Positions 1 through 9,138 of a stretch of DNA of 64,000 nucleotides are shown in pieces. The notes below the pieces were generated by a model, which was not told where the DNA came from, did no database searches, and saw nothing but the letters and a program-made list of their open reading frames with translations. Origin of the DNA: an uncultured Paracoccaceae bacterium (lineage in GTDB: Bacteria; Pseudomonadota; Alphaproteobacteria; Rhodobacterales; Rhodobacteraceae); NCBI GenBank assembly GCA_947494445.1, contig CANLVD010000004.1, positions 248,001-312,000 on the forward strand. The letters run 5' to 3'. The position numbers were made by a program, and so were the translations under genes. Position 1 is the stretch's first letter, and each line of letters starts with the position of its first letter.

Positions 1-443
1 GCATGGCCTGTCCGGTCAGCCGCGGCACAGGTGCGCTGTACTGGTGGGCCTTCGCCGAATTCGGTCGTGTGACCGCCAAAGGGCCGCTGATAAATCTTGC
101 CCTCTTCGGTGCGCGAGAAGGGCACTCCATAATGCTCAAGCTCGTAAACCGCTTTCGGGGCTTCCCGCGACAGGTATTCCATCGCATCCGTGTCACCCAG
201 CCAGTCGGAGCCTTTGACCGTGTCATACATATGCCACTGCCAGTGATCAGGGCCCATGTTCGACAGGGATGCAGCGATGCCACCCTGAGCGGCAACGGTA
301 TGCGAGCGGGTCGGGAAAACCTTGGTCACGCAGGCGGTTTTCAGCCCTTGCTCAGCCATGCCAAGCGTTGCCCTGAGGCCCGAGCCGCCAGCGCCGACAA
401 CCACGACATCATAGGTATGATCGATATATTCGTAAGCAGACAT
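1..443 (-). CDS. sdhA: Succinate dehydrogenase flavoprotein subunit (N-terminal part, cut by window edge)
   Basis: The first 147 codons are visible and the rest lies left of the window. SdhA carries covalent FAD and oxidises succinate to fumarate in complex II on the inner face of the cytoplasmic membrane. The N-terminus ([20 protein letters not shown]) holds the dinucleotide-binding glycine motif [10 protein letters not shown], followed by [16 protein letters not shown], which contains the histidine that carries the flavin in this family, and then the conserved [12 protein letters not shown] block. The ATG has a clear GAGAGG ribosome site. It lies 18 bp after sdhD in the order sdhC-sdhD-sdhA, as is usual in alphaproteobacteria. 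Confidence 0.97.
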   Translation of the reverse strand, partial: MSAYEYIDHTYDVVVVGAGGSGLRATLGMAEQGLKTACVTKVFPTRSHTVAAQGGIAASLSNMGPDHWQWHMYDTVKGSDWLGDTDAMEYLSREAPKAVYELEHYGVPFSRTEEGKIYQRPFGGHTTEFGEGPPVQRTCAAADRTGH

Positions 444-461
444 CAGTAATCCTCTCGCCCT

Positions 462-842
462 TCAGGCCGTGAAGGCGATTTTGAGAATAGCAAAGGCTCC
501 GGCGATCCCGACAGCCCCGCAGAACAACGTGTTGGCCAGCATGGCGACCGTGCGTTGCAGGGTATTGTGCACGTAATCCTCGATCACGACCTGAAGGCCC
601 TGCATCAGGTGATGCGCCGTGACCAGTACGAACAAGACACCGACGATGGCGTGAAACGGGCTGGCGTAAAGCGCCTGCAACCCTTCAGCCCCGTGGCCAA
701 TGGCGTTGGCATAGGGAAACACGAAAAACGGGGTCAGGATCACCAGCGCTACGGATGTGATGCGGTGGGTCCACCAGTGCCCGACGCCTTCCTTGGCCGA
801 ACCCAGCCCCTCAACCCGCTGCCTGTCTGTCAGATATCGCAT
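462..842 (-). CDS. sdhD: Succinate dehydrogenase membrane anchor subunit
   Basis: This 126-residue integral membrane protein is one of the two anchors that bind haem b and quinone for complex II. Three hydrophobic segments are visible (about residues 28-48, 62-82 and 98-120). The HHLMQGLQVVIEDYVH stretch between segments 2 and 3 carries the histidine and the Asp-Tyr pair expected of SdhD. It starts 11 bp after the sdhC stop, with a strong GGAGGT ribosome site. Length and position fit the family. Confidence 0.93.
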   Translation of the reverse strand: MRYLTDRQRVEGLGSAKEGVGHWWTHRITSVALVILTPFFVFPYANAIGHGAEGLQALYASPFHAIVGVLFVLVTAHHLMQGLQVVIEDYVHNTLQRTVAMLANTLFCGAVGIAGAFAILKIAFTA

Positions 843-853
843 CGTGACCTCCT

Positions 854-1231
854 TCAGAAAATCGCAACGAAAAGCGTGATGAGGCTCAGCACCCCGGCGA
901 CAGCTGCAATCGCGATGGAGGAGTTCTTGATGAACTCCATGTCAAAGCCATGCCCCATGTCCCAGATCAGGTGCCGGATGCCGGTTCCGAAGTGATACCA
1001 CAGCCCGATCACCGCGAAAAACAGGATCAGGGCCAGCAGCCACCAGCCGGATGGCCGGGCTGCTTCAACGGTGCCAGAGGCATGCAAGAGCGTAATCACC
1101 AGTGCCAGAAACCCGACTGCCAGACCCGCGCCTGTGATCCGATGAAAGATCGACATGATGGAGTTGACCTGAGGACGGTAGATCGTCAGGTGCGGAGACA
1201 GGGGTCGATTGCCCCGGTTCACATCAGCCAT
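854..1231 (-). CDS. sdhC: Succinate dehydrogenase cytochrome b556 subunit
   Basis: This 125-residue anchor has the SdhC signature near its N-terminus (RPLSPHLTIYRPQVNSIMS, then FHRITGAG) and the second haem/quinone motif HFGTGIRHLIWDMGHG in the middle. Three transmembrane helices are visible. It is the first gene of the sdh operon: the ATG at 1231 has a GAGGGT ribosome site, and 205 bp of non-coding DNA rich in repeats lies upstream (see the operator entries). All visible sdh genes are closely spaced and probably co-transcribed. Confidence 0.95.
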   Translation of the reverse strand: MADVNRGNRPLSPHLTIYRPQVNSIMSIFHRITGAGLAVGFLALVITLLHASGTVEAARPSGWWLLALILFFAVIGLWYHFGTGIRHLIWDMGHGFDMEFIKNSSIAIAAVAGVLSLITLFVAIF

Positions 1232-1307
1232 TTTACCCTCTTTATTACATGCGCCTGCACAGAAATGCTGCGCAGCTTTTAAGCAGTGTCTATCGGATCA
1301 GGCCGCT

Positions 1308-1340
1308 TTGCGACAATTGTTTTTGGTGCGTTGCGACAAT
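1308..1340. promoter_or_regulatory. Tandem direct repeat TTGCGACAAT upstream of sdhC
   Basis: The 10-mer TTGCGACAAT occurs exactly at 1308-1317 and again at 1331-1340, with starts 23 bp apart, or about two helical turns. It lies in the only non-coding interval that can hold the sdhCDA promoter. Two identical sites on the same face of the helix suggest binding by a regulator. I cannot assign the regulator. Confidence 0.45.
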
Positions 1341-1350
1341 AGTTCAGGGA

Positions 1351-1385
1351 TTTGTGATCACTGGATATTTTGATGTGATCACAAA
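1351..1385. promoter_or_regulatory. Perfect 11-bp inverted repeat (GTGATCAC arms) upstream of sdhC
   Basis: TTTGTGATCAC at 1351-1361 is matched by its exact reverse complement GTGATCACAAA at 1375-1385, across a 13-bp AT-rich spacer. Each arm itself contains the 8-bp palindrome GTGATCAC. Because the arms are dyads, this could be a pair of operators rather than a hairpin. It lies between the mesaconyl-CoA hydratase stop at 1437 and sdhC, so sdh is the likely target. A terminator for the upstream gene is less likely, because no T-run follows. Confidence 0.5.
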
Positions 1386-1436
1386 AACCAGACAGATGAA
1401 ACAAATTGACCATCGCTTGCGAAAATTCGCGCCGGA

Positions 1437-2465
1437 TCAGACAGGGCAAACGACCCAGTAATCCAGATCCAGTAAAATCTCCGGCAGGTATTTGCCATCT
1501 TCACCCCGCAACGGGCCAGCTTCGCCTTTGGTTGCGACAGTTCTGAGTCGCAGCAAACCGACGCCGGAGTGCCCGGTCTCTGCCACATCCAGAACTTCGC
1601 TCCAGGCGCGCACGGTATCTCCGGCAAAACACGGGTTAGCATGCGCGCCAGCATTCAGCCCGACGATCATCTGCGCATTGGCCAGCCCGTTGAAGCTAAG
1701 CGCCCGCGCCATGGAAATCACATGCCCGCCATAGATTAGCCGTTTGCCATCAGGACGGTTGGTCGCGTCAAAATGCACTTTGGCCGTATTCTGCCAAAGC
1801 CGCGTTGCCATCATGTGTTCGGCCTCTTCAATGGTGACGCCATCCACATGGTCGATGATCTCGCCCTTTGTGTAGTCCGACAACCGATACCGCTCACCTG
1901 CCTCCTCAAACGGATAATCGCTCAGATCAAGCCCGTCAGGCACCACCAGCTTATGTGCTGCCACGTGATCGGACAGGTCAGGCACCTGGTCATCGATCCC
2001 GATCATCCCGGCCTCACGTTTGCGCACCATGACCCAGCGTACATAGCTCAGCACCAGATACCCGTGATCATCCCAGCCTTCTGTCCGCACCCAGACGATC
2101 CCGGTCTTGCCGTTGGAATTTTCCTTCAACCCGATGACCTGCGAGACCGACGTCAACGTCGTGCCGGGATAGACCGGCCGCAGGAACCGCCCTTCTGCAT
2201 AGCCAAGATTGGCCACAGCGTTGAGCGAGACATCAGGGACAGTTTTGCCAAACACCGTGTGAAAGGTAATCAGGTCATCCAGCGGGCTTTGTTTCAGACC
2301 GCATTTGCAGGCAAACGCATCTGAGGAGGCAAGCGCATGACGCGCCGGATAAAGCGCATGATAGAGCGCACGCTCGCCAGTGCCGACCGTGCGCGGCACT
2401 GCGTGGCGGATCACTTGTCCAAGGCTGTAGTCTTCAAAGAACCGTCCGGGATTGGTCTTGGTCAT
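1437..2465 (-). CDS. mch: Mesaconyl-CoA hydratase (MaoC family)
   Basis: This 342-residue protein has two hot-dog/MaoC halves. It matches the mesaconyl-C1-CoA hydratase of the ethylmalonyl-CoA pathway (family length about 343), which interconverts mesaconyl-CoA and beta-methylmalyl-CoA. The N-terminus (GRFFEDYSLGQVIRHAVPRT) and a central block (TKVHFDATNRPDGKRLIYGG in outline) are the regions I recognise. The ATG overlaps the DUF1737 stop by 4 bp, so the genes are translationally coupled. A malyl-CoA thioesterase-like gene lies three genes upstream, which supports the pathway assignment. Confidence 0.88.
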   Translation of the reverse strand: MTKTNPGRFFEDYSLGQVIRHAVPRTVGTGERALYHALYPARHALASSDAFACKCGLKQSPLDDLITFHTVFGKTVPDVSLNAVANLGYAEGRFLRPVYPGTTLTSVSQVIGLKENSNGKTGIVWVRTEGWDDHGYLVLSYVRWVMVRKREAGMIGIDDQVPDLSDHVAAHKLVVPDGLDLSDYPFEEAGERYRLSDYTKGEIIDHVDGVTIEEAEHMMATRLWQNTAKVHFDATNRPDGKRLIYGGHVISMARALSFNGLANAQMIVGLNAGAHANPCFAGDTVRAWSEVLDVAETGHSGVGLLRLRTVATKGEAGPLRGEDGKYLPEILLDLDYWVVCPV

Positions 2466-2665
2466 AGCTGTCCGAGTTTCGTGTCAGGAGTGTAGGTCAC
2501 ATCCGCTTCCTTGGTGACGGCCTGCGCGCAGCGCATCTTTCCGGCAGCAGCATCAAAGGCATATTGCGGATCACCATAAAGCGACCAGCCCTGCGACAGG
2601 GCCTCCGTCACCTTGTGGCAAAAGGCAGCTGTGTCATCCTCGGTCAGCAAGCGGTATGCCAGCAT
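2462..2665 (-). CDS. DUF1737 domain protein
   Basis: This is a protein of about 67 residues (MLAYRLLTEDDTAAFCHKVT at the start) with the short DUF1737 pattern: YRLLT, a helix, then LSQGWSLYGDPQYAFD and a basic QAVTKE tail. The function is unknown. I chose the ATG at 2665, which leaves 5 bp after the NnrU stop; an ATG at 2689 would add eight residues and overlap NnrU. It sits inside the operon and overlaps the hydratase start by 4 bp, as small DUF1737 proteins often do in Rhodobacterales operons. Confidence 0.75.
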   Translation of the reverse strand: MLAYRLLTEDDTAAFCHKVTEALSQGWSLYGDPQYAFDAAAGKMRCAQAVTKEADVTYTPDTKLGQL

Positions 2666-2670
2666 TGCCC

Positions 2671-3234
2671 CTATCCCGGAAACGGCCATGGGCCGAGCAG
2701 GCTGTGCAATCCGGCAATGACACCAAAGACCACAAGCGAGATGATCAGCCAGCGGACATCACCCTTTGCAGGGCCGGGTTCAGGCCGTTCCCACGGACCG
2801 GCGTAGTGGTTGATCAGCACCATCTGCCCGACCGACCAGAACAGCAATCCGCCAAACAGGACGACCGAGGCGAGGTCACTGTTGACCAGCAGATGCGCAA
2901 GCGCCCAGACCATGACACCCGACAGCATCGGATGACGCAACCAGGAACGTGCCCGCCCTTTGGAACTGCCCATTCCAAGCAAAGCAACAGCGGCCAGCAT
3001 AAGCAGGTTGTTCAGATGCAAGCCCCAGCCGGGAACGACATAAACATCCGGCGTATCAGCCCCGCGATACCCGATCACCATCAGGACAACGGACAATACC
3101 AGTATACCCGCGATTATACCTTTTGCCGGGCCCTCACCCAGCTTGGCATTCATATTCGCGCGCATGGTTGGTGCAAGGCGTTTCAGCGCATGGGCCCCGA
3201 TCCACAGGATCAGGCCAAGGGCGAGAAGGGTCAT
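2671..3234 (-). CDS. NnrU family membrane protein
   Basis: This is a 187-residue, highly hydrophobic protein with about five membrane helices. It has the NnrU features: an N-terminal helix followed by GAHALKRLAP, then SWLRHPMLSGVMVWALAHLL and the VLINHYAG region. NnrU was named for a role near nitrite/nitric oxide reductase genes; relatives include isoprenoid methyltransferase-like membrane proteins. No denitrification genes are nearby, so a link to nitrogen oxide reduction is not supported here. It starts 18 bp after the malyl-CoA thioesterase-like gene in the same operon. Confidence 0.85.
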   Translation of the reverse strand: MTLLALGLILWIGAHALKRLAPTMRANMNAKLGEGPAKGIIAGILVLSVVLMVIGYRGADTPDVYVVPGWGLHLNNLLMLAAVALLGMGSSKGRARSWLRHPMLSGVMVWALAHLLVNSDLASVVLFGGLLFWSVGQMVLINHYAGPWERPEPGPAKGDVRWLIISLVVFGVIAGLHSLLGPWPFPG

Positions 3235-3252
3235 GATGGTCTCCCGTTCAGA

Positions 3253-4125
3253 TCAGCCCGCAGACAGTGCCGTGATCGCGGCCTGTTTCGCAAGGGTCTT
3301 GCGTGCGGTTTCCACATGCAGGTTCTCAACGATCTGCCCTTCAAGCACCGCCACGCCTTCGCCCCGTGCCACTGCCTGCTCAAAAGCCTCGATCTGGCGG
3401 TGAGCAAGTGCAATTTCATCATCGGAGGGAGCAAAAACCTCATTGGCCACGGCCAGTTGTGCCGGGTGGATGACGGTCTTGCCATCCATGCCCATCAGAC
3501 GTCCCTGCTCGCACTCTGCACGCAATCCATCCTCATCGCGAAACGCATTGAACACACCGTCGATGCAGGCAAACCCATGGGCGCGCGCGGCAAGCATGCA
3601 CAACCCAAGACCAGTTTGAACGGCCAGCCTGTCGGGTCTGTGCAGCGCGCCCAGATCCTTCAACAGGTCATTCGTGCCCAGCACAAAAGCCTCAAGCCTT
3701 GGATCGCTATCGGCAATTTCAGCGGCATTCAGCATGCCAAGCGGTGTTTCCATCATGGCCCAGATCCGCAGGTCAGGTGCAGCGCCAGCGGCGTCCAGCT
3801 GATTTGCAACGATGCCGACGTCACCGGCGCGGTTGACCTTGGGCAACAGGATTGCATCCGGCGCAGCCGCGATTGCTGCCTCTAGATCCTCAGCACCCCA
3901 TTCCGTGTCCGCTCCATTGACGCGAATCACCAGATAGCGGCTGCCATACCCCCCGTCGGCCACGGCCTGACAGACCAGATCCCGCGCTAGAGCCTTCTCA
4001 TCGGGGGCGACCGCGTCTTCCAGATCCAGGATCAACGCATCCGCTGGCAGGGTTTTCGCCTTTTCCAGGGCCCGTGCATTGGAGCCGGGCATGTAAAGAA
4101 CCGATCTGAAAGGTTTTTCCATCAT
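3253..4125 (-). CDS. mcl2: (3S)-malyl-CoA thioesterase-like protein (CitE/Mcl2 type)
   Basis: This 290-residue HpcH/HpaI/CitE-fold protein begins (M)MEKPFRSVLYMPGSNARALE, followed by LILDLEDAVAPDEK, with the metal-binding glutamate and aspartate typical of CitE proteins. It resembles Mcl2, the (3S)-malyl-CoA thioesterase, more than Mcl1: it is shorter and has the RSVLYMPGS start. The reaction would release malate and CoA, finishing the C4 output of the ethylmalonyl-CoA pathway. Two adjacent ATGs (4125, 4122) are possible starts, and an upstream extension to 4161 looks non-homologous. An aldolase/lyase role cannot be excluded. Confidence 0.78.
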   Translation of the reverse strand: MMEKPFRSVLYMPGSNARALEKAKTLPADALILDLEDAVAPDEKALARDLVCQAVADGGYGSRYLVIRVNGADTEWGAEDLEAAIAAAPDAILLPKVNRAGDVGIVANQLDAAGAAPDLRIWAMMETPLGMLNAAEIADSDPRLEAFVLGTNDLLKDLGALHRPDRLAVQTGLGLCMLAARAHGFACIDGVFNAFRDEDGLRAECEQGRLMGMDGKTVIHPAQLAVANEVFAPSDDEIALAHRQIEAFEQAVARGEGVAVLEGQIVENLHVETARKTLAKQAAITALSAG

Positions 4126-4456
4126 TACATCACATTTTGCTGCACCGCACCCTAGTGGCAAAACAGCCCCGTCAGCGCAACCCCCAAAAGACCGAAGGTT
4201 TCAAAAATGGTGGTTAATTCGGAATATAATTACGGACGTTGCAATTTTTAGGCATCACCGCGCGCTGCGTTAACCAGTTATTCCCATTTTGTTCCAATGC
4301 TAGGGCGATTGAAGAGCACGCATGCAAAGCAAGGAAATTGCCAAGATCAGTTCATGCCCAGGCCGGCGAAACGTCAGACCGACCCGTGTTGTTTCAACAA
4401 ACGCAAAGCGTTTGCCCCGGATACCGGGTCCGGCGCGCAGCAACAAAGGATTGAAC
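4126..4456. other. Divergent non-coding interval, AT-rich core
   Basis: 331 bp between two divergent genes. The part around 4200-4255 is clearly AT-rich (several A/T runs, TATAATTA at about 4225) and probably holds the promoters. I see no RNA gene, no long inverted repeat and no convincing extra reading frame. Confidence 0.5.
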
Positions 4457-4768
4457 ATGAAGATCGGAACACTTCTGGCAATCGCAGCCACCGCGACCGT
4501 CGCGTTCGCCTCACCTGCAGCGGCACAACGCCCTGCTTGTGGCGACCGCACCAAGATCATCGAGCGGCTTACGGCAAAATATGGTGAAACCCGCCAAAGC
4601 ATGGGGCTGAACCACAACAATGGCATCGTCGAGGTCTATGCCTCGCCCGAGACCGGCACCTGGACCATCCTGATGACCATGCCCACCGGCACCGCCTGTC
4701 TTCTGGCAGCGGGTGAGAACTGGGATGCAGGACCAGAGCTTGCAACACGCTCCGGCGCGCCTGTCTGA
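4457..4768 (+). CDS. Small secreted protein, function unknown
   Basis: This 103-residue protein has a clean Sec signal peptide (MKIGTLLAIAATATVAFASP, then AAAQ) and cleavage near AAA-Q. The mature part of about 80 residues carries two cysteines (PACGDR and TACLLA), which could form one disulphide in the periplasm, and a T-W-T-I-L-M-T strand. The ATG at 4457 has an AAAGGA ribosome site. It is a single gene: the upstream region is shared with a divergent operon and a hairpin follows the stop. I do not recognise a named family. Confidence 0.8.
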   Translation: MKIGTLLAIAATATVAFASPAAAQRPACGDRTKIIERLTAKYGETRQSMGLNHNNGIVEVYASPETGTWTILMTMPTGTACLLAAGENWDAGPELATRSGAPV

Positions 4769-4779
4769 TCACGCCGATG

Positions 4780-4803
4780 GGCATCATCAAATGGCATGAT
4801 GCC
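4780..4803 (+). terminator. Hairpin after the small secreted protein gene
   Basis: GGCATCAT (4780-4787) pairs perfectly with ATGATGCC (4796-4803) across an 8-nt loop, 12 bp after the stop. There is no T-run, so it may be a 3'-end stabiliser or a Rho-assisted terminator. Confidence 0.4.
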
Positions 4804-6158
<1,355 letters not shown>

Positions 6159-6938
6159 ATGATGGATGCTCCGGTGGACAAAGGGTTCATTCTGGTCGCC
6201 ACCGGAGCCGCCTATCTTGATCTGGCGCGTCAGGCCGCCACCAGCCTGAAGCGTTGGATGCCTGACATTCCCATCGACATTTTCACCGATCAGGACGGCG
6301 AGGCGGCACCGGCAGACAGGCTGGTGCGGATCGAAAACCCGTGGCGGCGCTCCAAGATCGATATGCTGTCACAGACCCGGTTTGAGAAAACCGTGTTTCT
6401 GGACGCCGATGTCATCGCAGTGGACGCCTTTGACGAGGTGTTCGAGGCACTGGAACGCTACCAGATCTGCGGTGTTTTCGATCAGATGCGGATGACATGG
6501 AACGCCAACAAGATCTGGCGAACCGAGGTGCCGGAGGTCTTTCCTCAGGTCAACACAGGCTTTTTGGCTTACCGCCGAGAAGAGGTCGTACTGGATCTGT
6601 TTCGCAGCTGGAGTGCGGCTGTGCGCGAGAACAACTTCAAGCGTGACCAGCCCAGCTTTCGGGAGCTTCTCTGGCTCAGCGACCTGCGGTTTCTGGCGCT
6701 GCCCGATGAATATAATTTCATGACCTACCACCGCCTGAAGGCTTTCAACGAGCGGGATTTCTCACCCCGACTGATCCACGCGCCCCGGCTGCACCGGCAT
6801 CTGGACAAGAAACCGTGGAAACAGCTCAGCACGCTGGAAGAACTGATGTCGCCCAAGCAGCTTGAAATGATCGAGATCCTGCGGGCCAAACGTCACGAGA
6901 TCATGCGACAAACCCAGCGCAGGCGGAAAGACCTGTGA
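6159..6938 (+). CDS. Putative glycosyltransferase (GT-A fold, family 8-like)
   Basis: This 259-residue soluble protein starts right after the mdh stop. It has a GT-A-type layout: an N-terminal strand and helix (FILVATGAAYLDLARQAATS), then RSKIDMLSQTRFEKTVFLDA ending in the DAD metal/nucleotide-sugar motif (LDADVIAVD), then QVNTGFLAYRR and the acceptor-side DEYNFMTYHRLKAF. It probably moves a sugar from a nucleotide donor. The acceptor is unknown, and no polysaccharide genes lie nearby. It is likely co-transcribed with mdh and the hydrolase that overlaps its stop. Confidence 0.7.
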   Translation: MMDAPVDKGFILVATGAAYLDLARQAATSLKRWMPDIPIDIFTDQDGEAAPADRLVRIENPWRRSKIDMLSQTRFEKTVFLDADVIAVDAFDEVFEALERYQICGVFDQMRMTWNANKIWRTEVPEVFPQVNTGFLAYRREEVVLDLFRSWSAAVRENNFKRDQPSFRELLWLSDLRFLALPDEYNFMTYHRLKAFNERDFSPRLIHAPRLHRHLDKKPWKQLSTLEELMSPKQLEMIEILRAKRHEIMRQTQRRRKDL

Positions 6939-7801
6939 GCGGTCTGACCGAGCAGACTGTTTCGCTTGAGCGCGGCGATATATTCGTTCGGTCAATGGGC
7001 AGTGGCCCGCCGCTTCTGATGCTGCATGGCTATCCTCAGACCTCTGCCATGTGGCGAAAGGTGGCCCCTCATCTGGCGCAACACTTCACGGTCTATTGCC
7101 CTGATCTGCGCGGTTATGGCCGATCTCACAAACCGGCAACGGCCCCGGATCACAGCCCCTATTCCAAGCGTGAAATGGCGGCTGATATGCACGCGTTGAT
7201 GGACCATTTCGGCCATGCCCGATTTGATCTGGTCGGCCATGACCGGGGCGGGCGTGTTGCGCACCGGCTGGCAATGGACGCACCCGAGCGGGTGCGCAGG
7301 CTCGCTGTTCTGGACATCGCGCCGACGCGTGAGATGTATGCCAACACAACGAATGCCTTTGCGCGGGCCTACTGGCACTGGTTCTTCCTGATCCGCCCGG
7401 CCCCAATGGTCGAGACCTGTATCGGGGCTGACCCGCGTGGCTATTGGCTGTCGAAATGCGGCAGCAATCCCGGTGGACTGGACATCTTCGACGGTGCACT
7501 TGAGGAGTATTTGAGCGCCTTTGAGGACCCGGATGTCATCCACGCCAGCTGTGAAGATTACCGGGCCGCTGCAACAATCGACATCGCTCATGATGATGCA
7601 GACGGCGCGGCACGATTGCCGATGCCTCTGCTGGCTCTCTGGGGATCAAAGGGCGTGATCGAGGCATGTTTCGATGCATGCGCGCTCTGGTCGCTGCGGG
7701 CCGAGGATGTCCGGGGGGAGGCAATCCCGACCGGGCATTACATGGCCGAGGAACGGCCCGATCTCGTAATCGACAAGTTGTTGAAATTCTTCACTGAATA
7801 A
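6935..7801 (+). CDS. Alpha/beta hydrolase, fluoroacetate (haloacetate) dehalogenase-like
   Basis: This 288-residue hydrolase starts at a GTG that overlaps the previous stop by 4 bp. The residues that define haloacetate dehalogenases are visible: nucleophile D103 with arginines 104 and 107 (GHDRGGRVAHR), acid D127 (VLDIAPT), the halide-pocket pair H148-W149 (YWHWFF), a Tyr in EDYRA and the catalytic H268 (TGHYMAEE). The oxyanion HGYP motif is at 31-34. It may cleave C-halogen bonds of haloacetates, but epoxide hydrolase or esterase activity in the same fold remains possible. A hairpin pair follows the stop. Confidence 0.72.
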   Translation: MSGLTEQTVSLERGDIFVRSMGSGPPLLMLHGYPQTSAMWRKVAPHLAQHFTVYCPDLRGYGRSHKPATAPDHSPYSKREMAADMHALMDHFGHARFDLVGHDRGGRVAHRLAMDAPERVRRLAVLDIAPTREMYANTTNAFARAYWHWFFLIRPAPMVETCIGADPRGYWLSKCGSNPGGLDIFDGALEEYLSAFEDPDVIHASCEDYRAAATIDIAHDDADGAARLPMPLLALWGSKGVIEACFDACALWSLRAEDVRGEAIPTGHYMAEERPDLVIDKLLKFFTE

Positions 7802-7806
7802 AATTG

Positions 7807-7848
7807 GTCCCCGCGGGGACAGGCATGTCCGGACGTCCCGGACATGCC
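7807..7848. terminator. Double hairpin between convergent genes
   Basis: There are two perfect inverted repeats in the 60-bp gap: GTCCCCGCGGGGAC at 7807-7820, and an 11-bp stem GGCATGTCCGG (7822-7832) pairing with CCGGACATGCC (7838-7848) over a 5-nt loop. AT-rich DNA flanks the left side. This is a likely bidirectional terminator for the hydrolase gene and the binding-protein gene. Confidence 0.6.
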
Positions 7849-7860
7849 CAGATGTCAGGT

Positions 7861-9015
7861 CTACATCTTGCAATCAGCCGCATAGACATCCGCGTGGTTG
7901 TCCAGCGCAAGACCGATGATCTTGTTGGTGAAGACATCGCCTTCCTGCACAACCTCACGCACATAGATGTCCTGCACCGGGTGGTGGTTGGACCCGAATG
8001 CGAACTCACCGCGTGTGCTGTTGAAATCAGCCGCCTTCAGAGCCGCCCGGAAGGCATCCGCGTCCGCGACATCGGCCTTTGCCATGGCGCTGAGCAGCAG
8101 ATTGGCCGTGTCAAAGCCCTGGCTTGCGTAAAGCGAAGGAAGGCGGCCATATTCAGCCTGGAAGCTTTCGACAAAGGCCGCATTGGTCGGATTGTCGATG
8201 TCCTTGTTCCACTGCGAGGTGTTCTTCACCCCAAGTGCAGCCGCACCCACCGCTTGCAGGATGCCCTGATCGAAGCTGAAGGCGGGGCCCACAACCGGCA
8301 GGTCAATTCCGCTTTCGGCATATTGTTTGAGGAAGGAAATCCCCATGCCACCGGGCAGGAAGAAAAACACGCTGTCCGCGCCAGAGGCTCGGATCTGCGC
8401 CAGTTCTGCCGCGTAATCCGTCTGGCCAAGCTTTGTCAGCAACTCACCAGCCAATTCGCCCGAATACTGCCGCTTGTAACCTGTCAGTGCATCAACACCG
8501 GCTGGATAATTCGGCGCGAGAATGAAGGAGTTCTTCATGCCTGCCGAATTCGCATAGGCGCCTGCCGCCTCGTGCAGGTTGTCGTTCTGCCAGGCCACAT
8601 TGAAATAGTTCTGATGGCAGCCCTTGCCCGCAAGTGCGGATGGGCCGGCATTTGGGGACAGGTAGAATTTGCCCTGTGCGGTTGCAGCCGGCACCACCGC
8701 CATGGCGAGGTTTGACCAGATTATACCGGTCATCACATCAACCTTCTCGGACTGGATCATCTTGTCGGCAAGCTGAACGGCAACATCGGGTTTGCGCTGA
8801 TCATCCTCGATCACCACTTCGATGTTCTCATTGCCCGATTGCTTGACTGCCAGCATGAAGCCGTCGCGCACGTCAATGCCCAGACCGGCACCGCCACCCG
8901 ACAGCGTCGTGATCATGCCGACTTTCAGCTTGCCAGCGTGTCCATCGGCAAGTGCGGCACCGCCAATGGCGAGCATCGAGGCTGCCAGCATCAGTGATTT
9001 CAGTTTCATATTCAT
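7861..9015 (-). CDS. Branched-chain amino acid-type ABC transporter substrate-binding protein
   Basis: This 384-residue periplasmic protein of the Peripla_BP_6/LivK type has a signal peptide (MNMKLKSLMLAASMLAIGGA, cleavage near ALA-DG), then the two-lobe core: KVGMITTLSGGGAGLGIDVR, IEDDQRKPDVAVQLADKMIQ, YLSPNAGPSALAGKGCHQNY and ADSVFFFLPGGMGISFLKQY. I chose the ATG at 9015 because AGGGAGA lies 2 nt before it; a second ATG at 9009 is less well placed. A longer open frame running to 10101 is antisense to the next gene. No permease or ATPase genes are adjacent, so it is an orphan binding protein of unknown ligand. Confidence 0.88.
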   Translation of the reverse strand: MNMKLKSLMLAASMLAIGGAALADGHAGKLKVGMITTLSGGGAGLGIDVRDGFMLAVKQSGNENIEVVIEDDQRKPDVAVQLADKMIQSEKVDVMTGIIWSNLAMAVVPAATAQGKFYLSPNAGPSALAGKGCHQNYFNVAWQNDNLHEAAGAYANSAGMKNSFILAPNYPAGVDALTGYKRQYSGELAGELLTKLGQTDYAAELAQIRASGADSVFFFLPGGMGISFLKQYAESGIDLPVVGPAFSFDQGILQAVGAAALGVKNTSQWNKDIDNPTNAAFVESFQAEYGRLPSLYASQGFDTANLLLSAMAKADVADADAFRAALKAADFNSTRGEFAFGSNHHPVQDIYVREVVQEGDVFTNKIIGLALDNHADVYAADCKM

Positions 9016-9138
9016 AGTCTCCCTGTCATCTTTGCGGGCGAGTTTAGTAGAATTATCGCCCGTGACCAGTGGCCAGTTGTTCCCCGCCCCGGCAACGGAT
9101 AGCGTCCGGTCACGGCGCAAGCGCAGGAGACCCGGTTC

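Noticed and set aside
2656-3885. 409-codon frame on the plus strand
   Set aside because: It runs antisense to NnrU and the malyl-CoA thioesterase-like gene; its translation is rich in His, Gln and Arg without domains.
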